Source of the DNA: Planctomycetota bacterium
GTDB lineage: Bacteria; Planctomycetota; UBA1135; GCA-002686595
Direction of reading: 5' to 3'
NCBI GenBank assembly: GCA_028823345.1
Contig: JAPKBR010000008.1
Span: 29,199 to 93,198 of the forward strand
Length of the DNA stretch: 64,000 nucleotides
Numbering within the stretch: the stretch's first letter is position 1; every line of letters starts with the position of its first letter. The notes below the pieces were generated by a model. It searched no databases. It saw nothing but the letters and a program-made list of their open reading frames with translations, and was not told where the DNA came from. Shown here one piece after another: positions 1-8,114 of this stretch. A program made the position numbers and the translations under genes.

Positions 1-510
1 GAAGTTAGCCTTGGCCAGGGAAGCCAAGCGTTCCTGGGCCAATTCCAGCTTCGTCACCGCTTCGCTCAAATACGTGCGAGCCACTTCGATTTTTCCCTTG
101 GCGGTGAGGATGGCCTGTTCGCCTGTCACGATTTCATGTAGAAGTTCCGGCCAAGCGGGGGATTGGTAGCGGTAGAGAACCTGGCCTGGTTGGACCGGTT
201 GGTTTTGGTCCACCCGCAAATCCACCCGGCCGGGTAGGGCCAAGCGGTATTCATGCCGGGCGAGGGGGAGGAGCTCAAAGGAGCCGGGAACGCGGAGGGT
301 CTGGGCGACCCGCCGCACCTGGACTTGGGTGAACTCGATCCCCAGATTGCGTTGGACGGTGATAGGGATCTCGATGCGCGAAGGGTTCCCTTGCGCCTCG
401 TGATCGTCCGCGGTCGGGGGGGCTGTGTCTGCCTCACCCGAGCAACTCAACAACCACATCAGAGCCATCGCGGCGGGGGCAAATCCCATGTCCTTGGTGA
501 AATTCATCAT
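1..510 (-). CDS. RND efflux periplasmic adaptor lipoprotein (membrane fusion protein), partial at window edge
   Basis: Reading the minus strand from the ATG at 510 gives 170 codons that run off the window without a stop, so only the N-terminal part is present. It begins with a lipoprotein signal (LLSC, Cys23), then a low-complexity linker, then a beta-rich stretch ending in an adaptor-type segment (LPGRVDLRVDQNQPVQPGQ) and the start of an alpha-helical hairpin (GEQAILTAKGKIEVARTYLSEA). This order matches HlyD/CusB-type adaptors that link an inner-membrane RND pump to a TolC-like channel. The ATG overlaps the stop of the TolC-like gene as ATGA, and AGAAGGAGA lies just upstream as a ribosome site. 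Together with the upstream channel gene and the His-rich exported protein it suggests heavy-metal efflux (Cus/Czc type). The substrate is inferred; the RND pump itself would lie outside the window. Confidence 0.85.
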   Translation of the reverse strand, partial: MMNFTKDMGFAPAAMALMWLLSCSGEADTAPPTADDHEAQGNPSRIEIPITVQRNLGIEFTQVQVRRVAQTLRVPGSFELLPLARHEYRLALPGRVDLRVDQNQPVQPGQVLYRYQSPAWPELLHEIVTGEQAILTAKGKIEVARTYLSEAVTKLELAQERLASLAKANF

Positions 511-1958
511 TTGTTTTCTCCTTCTCCGGGTGTCGGAGTGATTCTGGATTGGGGCCCGCGCAGTTGCACGAATTCTCCTTCCGCGGCGCTGACCGCCAGG
601 GTGGTGTCGATCCATTCGAGCTTGATCTCGTGAGCCTTGACTAAGGCGTCTTGCAAGATCTGACTGCTCGCTTCTCCCAGTTGCATCAAGTTCAGAGCGT
701 CCTTGAGTTGTTGATCGATCAAGGGAAGCAGCTCGTACTCCATGTGGCCCCGTTGGCGCTTAAGAGCCTCGATCTTGTCTTCGGTCTTGCTCCAGCGTCC
801 GGCGAGGACTTCGAGGGTGGTTTCGTAGCGTGCTCTGGCGAGGACGCGTTCGGCGCGGGCGGTGGCGATTGCTCCCCCGTTGGTGTGGAACAGGGGCAGA
901 GAAATGCCACCCACGAATCCGATTCGCGGCTGTCCTCCATCCGCTTCATAAGCCGGACCCAGGGTCAGGTCGCTGATCTGTTTGGCGATCTCCAGGGCGA
1001 CTGCATTTTCAGCTACCTCGTACTGCTGGCGTAACTCTGCCAGTTCTAGATTGTTGTCAGCTCTCTCGACGGTGAAATCCGATCGCTGGGTCAGGGGGAT
1101 CAAATCTGCTTCCGTACGGCCCTCTTGAAGGTGACTGAGGTAAGGCACCAGGTGCAGTTCCGCAGCGGGGGTCATGCCCATCAGGGCGCGCAGGGTGTGT
1201 TCTTTTTCTTCTACGATTCCGCGCAAGCCGATGAGGGCGGCGACTTGTTGATTTTGTTCCAGGTTCAGTCGGTTGGCCTCGGTGGGTGCGACCTCTCCAG
1301 CTTCGCTGAGGGTCACCATGCGTTCGGTCAATTCCTCTAGGGAGGCGATGAGTTTTTCGGTTTCTGCGGCCCGCTGCAAAGCCGCCGACCAATCTTGCCA
1401 GGTGCTCCAAACCTGTCCCCAAACCTGCCACTCCGCCCGTTGGATCGCGGCTACAGCCGCCGCAGATTGGGCTGTTGCGTGCCCTGATTCCGCGCCCGAA
1501 CGGCCGGAAATGGGCAGGGTGAAGGACAGATCCGGAGTCACCACCCAGGGGTCGGGGATATTGTCTGTGGCGCGTAGGGCGCTGATGGAAAACTCGGGGT
1601 CGCTCCAGCGGCCCGCATATTGGGCCTTGGCTGCGGCGACACCGGCGCTCAGGCGGGCCAGGCGTAGATCCGGATTGAAGGCCATGGCCACCAGGCGGGC
1701 TTCGTGCAGATTGAGTCCATCATCCAAATTGAATGGGCTCTTCGGTCCGGGCAGGGGCGCCTGACGTTGCTCAAGAAACGCCTCTAGGCTGCCGTCATTG
1801 AGAGTCCTCGCCTGCCAAGCTGCTTGGTGTGCGCCGGGATCGAGAGGGATCGGGGCGTAGCTTTGGCACGCGCCGAGAAAGACCAGCAGACTCCAGCCTA
1901 GGCTGGTTCGGCGGGGCTCATTCTCTCTATGGAATCTCTTGGGTTGGTTGTTGTTCAT
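507..1958 (-). CDS. TolC-family outer membrane efflux lipoprotein (CusC/CzcC-like)
   Basis: This 483-residue protein has a lipoprotein signal (FLGAC, Cys31) followed by two long alpha-helical/coiled-coil repeats typical of OEP/TolC proteins. Signs include the LHEARLVAMAFNPDLRLAR stretch near residue 90 and a matching second repeat with GFVGGISLPLF near residue 350. Three such chains form the outer-membrane channel of an RND tripartite pump. Translation could begin at a GTG at 1970, but the ATG at 1958 gives a better lipoprotein leader and is preferred. The 3' end overlaps the adaptor gene by four bases (ATGA), so the two are translationally coupled. The His-rich exported protein lies about 90 bp upstream on the same strand, pointing to a metal-resistance operon. 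Family call is firm; the exported ion is not determined. Confidence 0.9.
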   Translation of the reverse strand: MNNNQPKRFHRENEPRRTSLGWSLLVFLGACQSYAPIPLDPGAHQAAWQARTLNDGSLEAFLEQRQAPLPGPKSPFNLDDGLNLHEARLVAMAFNPDLRLARLSAGVAAAKAQYAGRWSDPEFSISALRATDNIPDPWVVTPDLSFTLPISGRSGAESGHATAQSAAAVAAIQRAEWQVWGQVWSTWQDWSAALQRAAETEKLIASLEELTERMVTLSEAGEVAPTEANRLNLEQNQQVAALIGLRGIVEEKEHTLRALMGMTPAAELHLVPYLSHLQEGRTEADLIPLTQRSDFTVERADNNLELAELRQQYEVAENAVALEIAKQISDLTLGPAYEADGGQPRIGFVGGISLPLFHTNGGAIATARAERVLARARYETTLEVLAGRWSKTEDKIEALKRQRGHMEYELLPLIDQQLKDALNLMQLGEASSQILQDALVKAHEIKLEWIDTTLAVSAAEGEFVQLRGPQSRITPTPGEGENK

Positions 1959-2057
1959 CGCTCGGGTCACGGTTCCTTCTTGCCTGAAATATCCCTAGTG
2001 CTGGATGCGCAAGGGGTGGTCTGCCGCAGGTTACAAAACCAGCGATCAAACTTAACT

Positions 2058-2555
2058 TCAGAAAGGAAGGGGCGGTGCCCGGGGACGAGTTCTCCCTGGG
2101 GGAGGCGGTCCTGGCGGATGATTGCCCAGGGGCCCGGCAGAAAAGCCGCTGGGCCCAGTGAAAGTCAGGTGGGATTGGCGGTCTGAAACCAGAGCCAAAA
2201 TCAGCAGTGGACCGCTGTTTGAGGAGTCGCTGGCGATCAGCGATCCCTCATGGTCCCCAAAGGAATGGGGCAGGTGTTGCTCGCAGGAATGGGGATCGTG
2301 GCCTTGGCCTTGGTCTTGGTCCCCGCAATTCTGTTCGTGGGAGCACTCGCTCGCACCGTGAACCTCGTGGGCATGCCCTCCCGAATCCAAGTGTGCGTGC
2401 TCGCCTTGATGGACCGCCTGAGCCGGTGATCCGGTGGCCAAGCAAACACAAGCCACCAGACCCGCGAGCTGCTTCAAGACGAGACACATGCAGACGGCGA
2501 AGCCGATGGCGGCTTGCCTTGCATGGAATCCTTGGGAGCTCGGAGGGGTGATCAT
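2058..2555 (-). CDS. Histidine/cysteine-rich exported protein, probably metal-binding
   Basis: This 165-residue protein carries a Sec-type signal (hydrophobic stretch around residues 17-40 ending SPAQA) and a mature part full of His, Cys, Asp and Glu: HQGEHAHLDSGGHAH, CSHEQNC, HDPHSCEQH and HSFGDHEG. The C-terminus is Pro/Gly/Arg-rich. It does not match a family I can name. Small His-rich periplasmic proteins are often encoded just upstream of CzcCBA/CusCBA-type operons, where they are thought to bind or sense metal, and here it is the first gene before a TolC/adaptor pair on the same strand. A role as periplasmic metal buffer or sensor is inference. The start is ATG without an obvious Shine-Dalgarno. 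Confidence 0.6.
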   Translation of the reverse strand: MITPPSSQGFHARQAAIGFAVCMCLVLKQLAGLVACVCLATGSPAQAVHQGEHAHLDSGGHAHEVHGASECSHEQNCGDQDQGQGHDPHSCEQHLPHSFGDHEGSLIASDSSNSGPLLILALVSDRQSHLTFTGPSGFSAGPLGNHPPGPPPPGRTRPRAPPLPF

Positions 2556-2766
2556 GGGGAGGTTTCTTGTGGGCGCAGGATGGGAGAACAGGGGGCTCTA
2601 GGTCAAGGTTAGGCCATTGTTGCGCCTTTTGGAGCCCTGGGTGCTAGGCCTCGATTCACAAGAATATCCCTTCATCGGCCACCGGGAGGGCCGTGCCCCG
2701 GCTGAGTGCGGATTTTTCTGCCCATTCTTTACCTTCTGGCCTAGCTGGAAAGGCTTCTCATGGGGC

Positions 2767-3270
2767 TTAGAACGCGGCGGGGGCGCCCCGCTTATCCCTG
2801 GAAAGTCGCACATAGGCCTCCATGGTGATCTGGGCGCAAACTGCTCCGCTCCGGTCCACTGCTTGCACATCAAGAGACTGTCGAAACCTCCCGTTCGTTT
2901 CCAGTTCGGTCGTGGCCCAAGCTACCTGTTCATCGCTCAGGCGGAATTCGAGGATCAGTTCCGTGGCGGCTGGTTTCTCGTAGCGGATTTTTCCCGCTTG
3001 CAGCCAGCTCTCCACTTGCAGGCCACGCTGGGCAAAAATCTGCCAATAGAGCATGGGTAGGGGCGAGTCCGCGGCGGAATAAATCGTGCCCCCGAAGGTG
3101 GTGCCGTGCAGGTTGCGGGTCCAAATGCTGCGCCTGACCCGTACCCGGCAGTATTGGAAGTCCGCGCTGAACTCCAGGATCTTGATGCGCTGGAAAAGGA
3201 GAGGCGGAAAGAGGTTCAGCATCCACTTCATGGCCCATGGGCTGAGCTTGCGGCTTTGGAGTCGGGGCAT
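2767..3270 (-). CDS. DUF4442 / hotdog-fold thioesterase-like protein
   Basis: The 167-residue product has the pattern of DUF4442 proteins, a hotdog-fold group related to PaaI thioesterases. An N-terminal helix (WAMKWMLNLFPPLLFQRIK) is followed by WTRNLHGTTFGGTIYSAAD, where the HG...GG..AD segment matches the hotdog central helix region, and then by beta strands with W/Y-rich edges. Length fits the family. The likely activity is hydrolysis or binding of an acyl thioester, but substrate and physiological role are unknown. It is flanked by about 210 bp without a gene on the 5' side of the efflux operon and by a lysophospholipase-like hydrolase upstream, which would fit lipid turnover. ATG start at 3270. 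Confidence 0.75.
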   Translation of the reverse strand: MPRLQSRKLSPWAMKWMLNLFPPLLFQRIKILEFSADFQYCRVRVRRSIWTRNLHGTTFGGTIYSAADSPLPMLYWQIFAQRGLQVESWLQAGKIRYEKPAATELILEFRLSDEQVAWATTELETNGRFRQSLDVQAVDRSGAVCAQITMEAYVRLSRDKRGAPAAF

Positions 3271-3323
3271 GGGAGATTGAGGTTTAGCCTACGCAGCCGT
3301 CCAAGTCCGTCACCAAGAGTGCA

Positions 3324-3342
3324 CCGCGATGATAAATCGCGG
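3324..3342 (-). terminator. Hairpin downstream of the hydrolase gene (possible terminator)
   Basis: A perfect 7-bp inverted repeat (CCGCGAT / ATCGCGG) encloses a 5-base loop about 50 bases beyond the hydrolase stop codon. There is no T tract, so it may only stabilise the 3' end of the message. Confidence 0.3.
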
Positions 3343-3392
3343 GCAGCCAGATGGGCACGGGCCCTTGTGGAACGGGTTGCTTGCGGGCTCTT

Positions 3393-4247
3393 CTATGGTT
3401 GGGCGGGGAGGTGTCGGCCGAGCCAGTCAGCGAGGTCCTGCAGGACATTGTCCCGTTCCAACTCGTTGAAGATTTCATGGTAGAGACCGGGGTATTCGAT
3501 GCACTCTTTGTCTTTAGATTGAGCGGCCTCAAAGAAGTCACGAGAGGCTTTCGTCCGGGCGATTGCGTCTGCACCCGCCAGCATGCAAAGCAGGGGGATC
3601 TTGACCCCCGGTGCATCTTCGAGCAACCGTGGTTGGACATCGAGGCATTCCGTGTACCAGCGAGCGGTGGCATTCACATGGGCATGGGGGTCGTTGGCTA
3701 AATCTTTAGCTACCTGGGGATCATGGGACAATAGATCCCGGTTCAAGCCCGAGGGGAGTGCCAGAGCAGGCCAAAACTTCGAGAAGATCCGGCCTGCAAT
3801 AGCCTTCCAAAGGGGGACTTTCACGGCGAAACCAAAGGCTGGGCTGGATAGGATCAAGCCGCTCAAAGGTGGCTGATGCTGCTGCACGAAGCGGGTGGCG
3901 ATCTGGCCACCCATAGAGTGTCCGAGCAAAAAGACCGGTTCCCCCTTGGCTTCCCGCACCACGGATTCGAGGGCACAGCTCAGGTCGTCCAGGTAGTCTC
4001 CGAAGCGGCTAATAAAAATAGGTGGGCCTCCGGATTCCCCGTGACCGCGTAAATCAAAAGCACTTACGTCGAGGCCCAGATCATTCAGTCTCTGGGCCAC
4101 GTGACTGTAGCGACCGCTGTGTTCCGCAAAACCGTGCACCAAGAGAATGCGACCCCTCGGATTCTCCACGGCCCAGCGCCGTTGGAACTGGTCCGGCGCG
4201 CCTTCACGGGATTGGGTGCGGGTGGTGGCTTGCATGGGCTCGTCCAT
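3393..4247 (-). CDS. Alpha/beta hydrolase, monoacylglycerol lipase/lysophospholipase type
   Basis: Classic serine hydrolase of the Hydrolase_4 (PldB/monoglyceride lipase) group. It shows the oxyanion strand LLVHGFAEHSGRY, the LRGHGESGG turn, the nucleophile elbow GHSMGG, a late Asp in a LAGADAI segment and a final catalytic His in YPGLYHEIFNE. The expected reaction is release of fatty acid from monoacylglycerol or lysolipid. No signal peptide is evident, so it is probably cytoplasmic. The start is uncertain: the frame is open to 4355 and ATGs lie at 4307, 4247 and 4235. I chose 4247 because conserved sequence begins only about 20 residues later. The upstream DUF1570 gene ends at 4315 on the same strand, so the two may share a transcript. 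Confidence 0.85.
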   Translation of the reverse strand: MDEPMQATTRTQSREGAPDQFQRRWAVENPRGRILLVHGFAEHSGRYSHVAQRLNDLGLDVSAFDLRGHGESGGPPIFISRFGDYLDDLSCALESVVREAKGEPVFLLGHSMGGQIATRFVQQHQPPLSGLILSSPAFGFAVKVPLWKAIAGRIFSKFWPALALPSGLNRDLLSHDPQVAKDLANDPHAHVNATARWYTECLDVQPRLLEDAPGVKIPLLCMLAGADAIARTKASRDFFEAAQSKDKECIEYPGLYHEIFNELERDNVLQDLADWLGRHLPAQP

Positions 4248-4314
4248 TGGTTCGGAACCCGTTCCCGGGGCCTTAGTTGGAGGGCGCGATTCGGTGCACC
4301 CTCTCATTCGCTGG

Positions 4315-5988
4315 CTATTGGTCGAACGATTCGAGCAGATCAGCGTAGGTCTCATTGCCCGGATCCAAGTCCAGGGCCAGCCCGAGGCAGTTCTTGGCCT
4401 CTTCCGAGCTGTCGTCTGAGTGCTCCATGTTGATGACGTAGATGAAGGGGCTGAAACCCAAGAGCAGGAGGCCCTTATCCCGTCGGTAGGAAGCGTTCAT
4501 CGGGGCCAGCTCGATGGCCTTATCGATGTCCTCAAGGGCGAGCTCCATGCGCTCGTTGCGGGTCATGCCGTCCTCGGGCTCTCCGGGTAATTCGCCATCG
4601 GTGGAGAACCTACCCACGGTGGACAGGGCTCGGGCCCGGGAGGCATAGGCCCGCGCATCGGCCAGTCCGGCGTCGACCGCAGCGGTCAAGTCGGGCAGGG
4701 CCTCTTTCATTTTCATGCTGCGCACGGCGCGCAATCCGCGCTTCAGCCGCGCTTCAGGGGCGTTGATTTCGATTCCTCCGATGTAGGCGTGCCAGTCTTT
4801 CTCTAGTTGCTCTACGTCTTTGACCCCGATCTTCTTCAGGAGGAAGGATTTGATCACTTCGGGCTCGACCCTGAAACCCGTGCCCGCCTGTCCGTAGCTG
4901 GGGACCGATGTGTATTCCACGCCCTTGCGCGTGTACAGATCCCGGAAAAAGCGTGCGAATTTCTTGGCGTACAGGCCCTCTTCGAAGTTATTCAGGAAGT
5001 AGACAAAGGACCAGGCGTGGGCGTATTGAAACGCTTGGAAATCGACCTTCTCGATGGTGAAGAGTTCCTCGAGGGTCATCACCTTCTCGTCCTTGAGGGC
5101 CTGCTGCACGGTCAAGACCCGGTCGGTTTGAATCTTGCCCGGAGTGATGGAGATCTTGCCTCGCTTGTCGAGCTCGATGTCCGAGCTACCGAAGTAATCC
5201 GCCACCGCCTCGTTGATCCAAATCTGGGGCCGGAACTGGGGATCGATTAAGAAGGTCAAGAGGTGCGTGCACTCGTGCAGGGAAACCCAGTTGCTAATTC
5301 CCGGATCCTCGTAGTCGTGGTAGAAGTTCAGCTCATGTTCCAGGGGCGAAAAATACCCGGCGACTCCCGCTGGCGTTTTCTTGATCTTGGCGAATTCCTT
5401 GCGGCTCTTGAAGATGTTGACCTTCATCTTGGTGCGGCGCAGGGTGGGGGTGGGTTTGATGCCGATGCGCTTGTCCATCAGCTTGTAGTAAGACTCGAGC
5501 AGGTCGCTGTAGTACTGGAGCAAGTCAGGCGAGGTGTTCGACTTGACGATGAAGTGCTTGCTCTCGACGGAGGGGGCCGTGGTCCACTTGGAGAAGGCCG
5601 CCATCTCTGTGGTGCGTTCCGCGCTGGCTTCCCCGGCCTTACGTAGTAGGTTCTTGTAGGCGCTCTTGGAGATCCACTTGCCCTCGTGGCGCACGAAACC
5701 CTGTTCGAGTTTCTCCCGCTCGTTGTCGTCCTTGGGCTCGTACTCATCCGGATCCCAGGCCATCTCGACCGCTTTGAACTCGATGTGCGCGGGCACCACG
5801 ATCGTGCCGTGGGGGAACTCTAAAATGTAGCCGCCCTCGGGGTTCTCGCGGATGCGATCCACTTCGATCACCCGGCCGTCCATGGTCACTACCCGATCCG
5901 CAATTGCGAGGGGGGAGCTGAGGGCAAGGAGGGACAAGATGGAGCAGCATTTGCTGGCCAGGGAACGGCTGGATTGGTGTGTGCGCAT
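4315..5988 (-). CDS. Secreted DUF1570-type HExxH protein with TPR-like C-terminus
   Basis: The 557-residue product begins with a signal peptide (cleavage near LAIA, residue 30). It contains a gluzincin-like metal site, HECTH at 238-242 followed by WINEAVADYFG at about 258-268, the arrangement seen in DUF1570 proteins that are common in planctomycetes. Residues 30-80 form a small beta domain (VVTMDGRVIEVDRI), and residues about 430-557 form helical TPR-like repeats (ALEDIDKAIELAPMNASY). It is predicted to be an exported peptidase or peptidase-like protein; proteolysis has not been shown for most of the family. The downstream hydrolase begins within 70 bp. Family call is solid, substrate unknown. 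Confidence 0.8.
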   Translation of the reverse strand: MRTHQSSRSLASKCCSILSLLALSSPLAIADRVVTMDGRVIEVDRIRENPEGGYILEFPHGTIVVPAHIEFKAVEMAWDPDEYEPKDDNEREKLEQGFVRHEGKWISKSAYKNLLRKAGEASAERTTEMAAFSKWTTAPSVESKHFIVKSNTSPDLLQYYSDLLESYYKLMDKRIGIKPTPTLRRTKMKVNIFKSRKEFAKIKKTPAGVAGYFSPLEHELNFYHDYEDPGISNWVSLHECTHLLTFLIDPQFRPQIWINEAVADYFGSSDIELDKRGKISITPGKIQTDRVLTVQQALKDEKVMTLEELFTIEKVDFQAFQYAHAWSFVYFLNNFEEGLYAKKFARFFRDLYTRKGVEYTSVPSYGQAGTGFRVEPEVIKSFLLKKIGVKDVEQLEKDWHAYIGGIEINAPEARLKRGLRAVRSMKMKEALPDLTAAVDAGLADARAYASRARALSTVGRFSTDGELPGEPEDGMTRNERMELALEDIDKAIELAPMNASYRRDKGLLLLGFSPFIYVINMEHSDDSSEEAKNCLGLALDLDPGNETYADLLESFDQ

Positions 5989-6094
5989 GGGGTAGCTCGT
6001 GGGTTGAGCCTATGGTGGCAGGTGGAGGGCCGCCTGTCTACCGGGGGGCCCTGGGATGGCCGGGCGAGGTGCTTGCCGGGACCTGGAGGGTTCC

Positions 6095-7534
6095 CTAGGA
6101 GTTCTTGGCGCGCACGAGTTGGGCCAGTCCGGCGGCATATACCTGGTCCCCGTTGGGGCAGGGCACGCTCACAAATTTCTCGCCGCCCGCCGCGAGGAAG
6201 TCTGCTTTGAGTTCCTGGCCGATCTCCTCCAGGGTTTCGAGGCAATCACAGGGGAAGCCGGGGGTCAAGACCGCTATGTGCCTGGTCCCTTCCCGGGCCA
6301 ATTCTGGAACCCGGTCCGAGGTGCTGGGGGTCAACCAGGGCTCGCTGCCGAAACGGGATTGAAAGGTCATCTCCCATTGGTTCGGTTGCAAGCCGAGGGC
6401 TGCGGCTAACCCCAGGGCGGTTTGTTGACAGTGGTTGAGATAGGGATCTCCCGCGCGTACATAGCTTTCCGGCAGGCCGTGGAAGCTGAAGACAAAGAGG
6501 TCCGGTTCCTGGCCTTGGGTCGCGGCCCGGGCCATTTCCCCCATGCGCGCAAGCAGGGCGGGGTCGGCAGGATAGGCTGGGATCATGCGCAGTGCGGGTC
6601 CATCCCGGCGCCCGTTCAACACCCGACTGACCGCCGCCTGCACGGTGCCACTTGTGGTGTCTGACCACTGGGGAAAGAGGGGCAGTACGGTGAGTTCCTC
6701 AATTCCGTCTCCGGCCAGCAACTCGATGCCCCGCTGGATCGATGGCCGGCCATAACGCATGGCGGTAACGACCCTCCATTCAGGACCGAGGGCCTTGGCT
6801 ACCTCTTGGCTAAGGCTCTCTGTGTGAACTAGCAGCGGGGATCCATTTGACATCCAAACACTTGCGTAGGCCCGGGCCACGCGCCTGACGCGCCAGGGCA
6901 AAACAAAGAGGTTCAGAATTGGAATCCAAAGCAGGCGCGGTAGGCGCACAACTTTCTTGTCGCTGAGGAACTCCCGGAGGTAACGTCTGACCGCTGCGGG
7001 CTCCGGTGCGTTGGGGGTGCCTAGGTTGACGATCAACAGAGCTTTGCCCTGTGTCTTTCCCCGTGCCTTGGCAGGCTCACCCTTGGGATCCGTGTCGACC
7101 GGTGGGGGCAGGAGTCCCCAGTAGGCCAGGGAACTCGCCAGCAGGGCCGCCCCAATACCCACATAAAGAGCGCCCACCGAATGGTAGGACAGGTACCCGT
7201 TGCTTGCTAAGGCGCGCAGCCCAAAGCCGAAGCCCATCATCAGTGCGATTAGGGGCCAGAAGCTAGGCGCGAAAACCAAATACAAACGCGGCGAATCCAG
7301 ATCCCGAATGCGGCGACGGTTGCGCAGGGCGGCGTTCCAAAGCACATAGCGCCCCTTGGCTGCGCCCAAAACCAATCCGCCCGTAAGCCAGGCCACGGTA
7401 GCCGAGGGATGTTCGGCCATCAGGGGCTTGAGCATCAGCCATCCCCGTACCACCAACATGCTGCCAACCGAAACCCAGATCAGGGCGGCGATACGGTTGA
7501 GGAAATGGAGGCTGACCGACATGGTGGGGAGCAT
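6095..7534 (-). CDS. hemH: Ferrochelatase fused to an N-terminal multi-pass membrane domain
   Basis: Residues about 165-479 are a complete ferrochelatase: LLIVNLGTPNAPEP at the start, the catalytic His in FSFHGLPESYV, and the Glu-rich LETLEE segment near the C-terminus. This enzyme inserts Fe2+ (or oxidises/metallates coproporphyrin) in the last steps of heme synthesis. Residues 1-150 are unusual: four hydrophobic segments (around 8-32, 42-60, 90-112, 118-138) connected by a basic loop (RNRRRIRD) and joined to the enzyme by a short charged linker. Most ferrochelatases are about 310-350 residues with no such domain, so the fusion would anchor the enzyme in the membrane. An alternative start ATG lies at 7519. 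Neighbours give no heme context. Enzyme call is firm; the function of the membrane part is unknown. Confidence 0.9.
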   Translation of the reverse strand: MLPTMSVSLHFLNRIAALIWVSVGSMLVVRGWLMLKPLMAEHPSATVAWLTGGLVLGAAKGRYVLWNAALRNRRRIRDLDSPRLYLVFAPSFWPLIALMMGFGFGLRALASNGYLSYHSVGALYVGIGAALLASSLAYWGLLPPPVDTDPKGEPAKARGKTQGKALLIVNLGTPNAPEPAAVRRYLREFLSDKKVVRLPRLLWIPILNLFVLPWRVRRVARAYASVWMSNGSPLLVHTESLSQEVAKALGPEWRVVTAMRYGRPSIQRGIELLAGDGIEELTVLPLFPQWSDTTSGTVQAAVSRVLNGRRDGPALRMIPAYPADPALLARMGEMARAATQGQEPDLFVFSFHGLPESYVRAGDPYLNHCQQTALGLAAALGLQPNQWEMTFQSRFGSEPWLTPSTSDRVPELAREGTRHIAVLTPGFPCDCLETLEEIGQELKADFLAAGGEKFVSVPCPNGDQVYAAGLAQLVRAKNS

Positions 7535-7582
7535 AGCCGAGGGCCTGCTCGGAAGGGGGGTGGGGGCGGAGATTTTCTAGCC

Positions 7583-8092
7583 TCAGCCGTCAGTGGGCGG
7601 AGTGTCGGCTTCCACTAGCTGGCTGTCTAGGTAGGCTCCCGTGCGCTTCTCGTCCACGGACCCATCGTTGTTCCAATAATGCCACGGGCCCGTGCGGCGA
7701 CCCGCTTCAAAGTGGCCTTCGCTCTTCTTGCGCCCCGAGCCCTCGTGCCAAAAAGACCAAATACCCTCGCGCAGGCTGACGCTGGTTCCGGTTACGGGAA
7801 CCCGTTCGCCCAGGGCCTCGCGCTGGCCGTTGCGGTACCAAGTTTCCCAGCTACCGACCTTGAGGCCTAGGGAGTAACGCCCTCGGGACCGTATTTGTCC
7901 ATCGAAGTACCAAGTGGTCCAAAGACCCTCCTCTGCACCGGGCGCGCCCTCGCCTTGGTAGCGCCGGACCCCGTCCTTGAATTGGCTGGGGCGTGGCTGG
8001 TCTCCGCAGGCGGCGAGGCAAAGCATGCCCAGTAGCGCAGCGAAGGCCAGTGGCAGGGTCGAGCCCCGGTGCTTCTGTGCAGGACCGCTCAA
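7583..8092 (-). CDS. MORN/YwqK-type repeat lipoprotein, TTG start
   Basis: The mature sequence holds repeats of the form GxWxxWYxNGQxxxxGxY (GLWTTWYFDGQIRSRGRYS, GSWETWYRNGQREALGE, GIWSFWHEGSGRKKSEGHF, GPWHYWNNDGS), the MORN_2/YwqK pattern. The frame stays open into the glutamine synthetase gene, but starting at TTG 8092 gives a compact 169-residue lipoprotein with leader MSGPAQKHRG, a hydrophobic core and LAAC (Cys29). No ATG is available between that point and the lipobox except one inside it, so the TTG is favoured. It lies about 20 bp after glnN on the same strand. The repeats are structural; despite the database name antitoxin for YwqK relatives, no toxin is visible here and I do not propose one. 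Confidence 0.7.
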   Translation of the reverse strand: MSGPAQKHRGSTLPLAFAALLGMLCLAACGDQPRPSQFKDGVRRYQGEGAPGAEEGLWTTWYFDGQIRSRGRYSLGLKVGSWETWYRNGQREALGERVPVTGTSVSLREGIWSFWHEGSGRKKSEGHFEAGRRTGPWHYWNNDGSVDEKRTGAYLDSQLVEADTPPTDG

Positions 8093-8114
8093 GGTTATCT
8101 GGGGGGCAGTTCTC

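Noticed and set aside
7583..8092. Toxin-antitoxin role for the YwqK/MORN-like protein
   Set aside because: No toxin gene adjoins it and it is a lipoprotein; the antitoxin label would be annotation carry-over.
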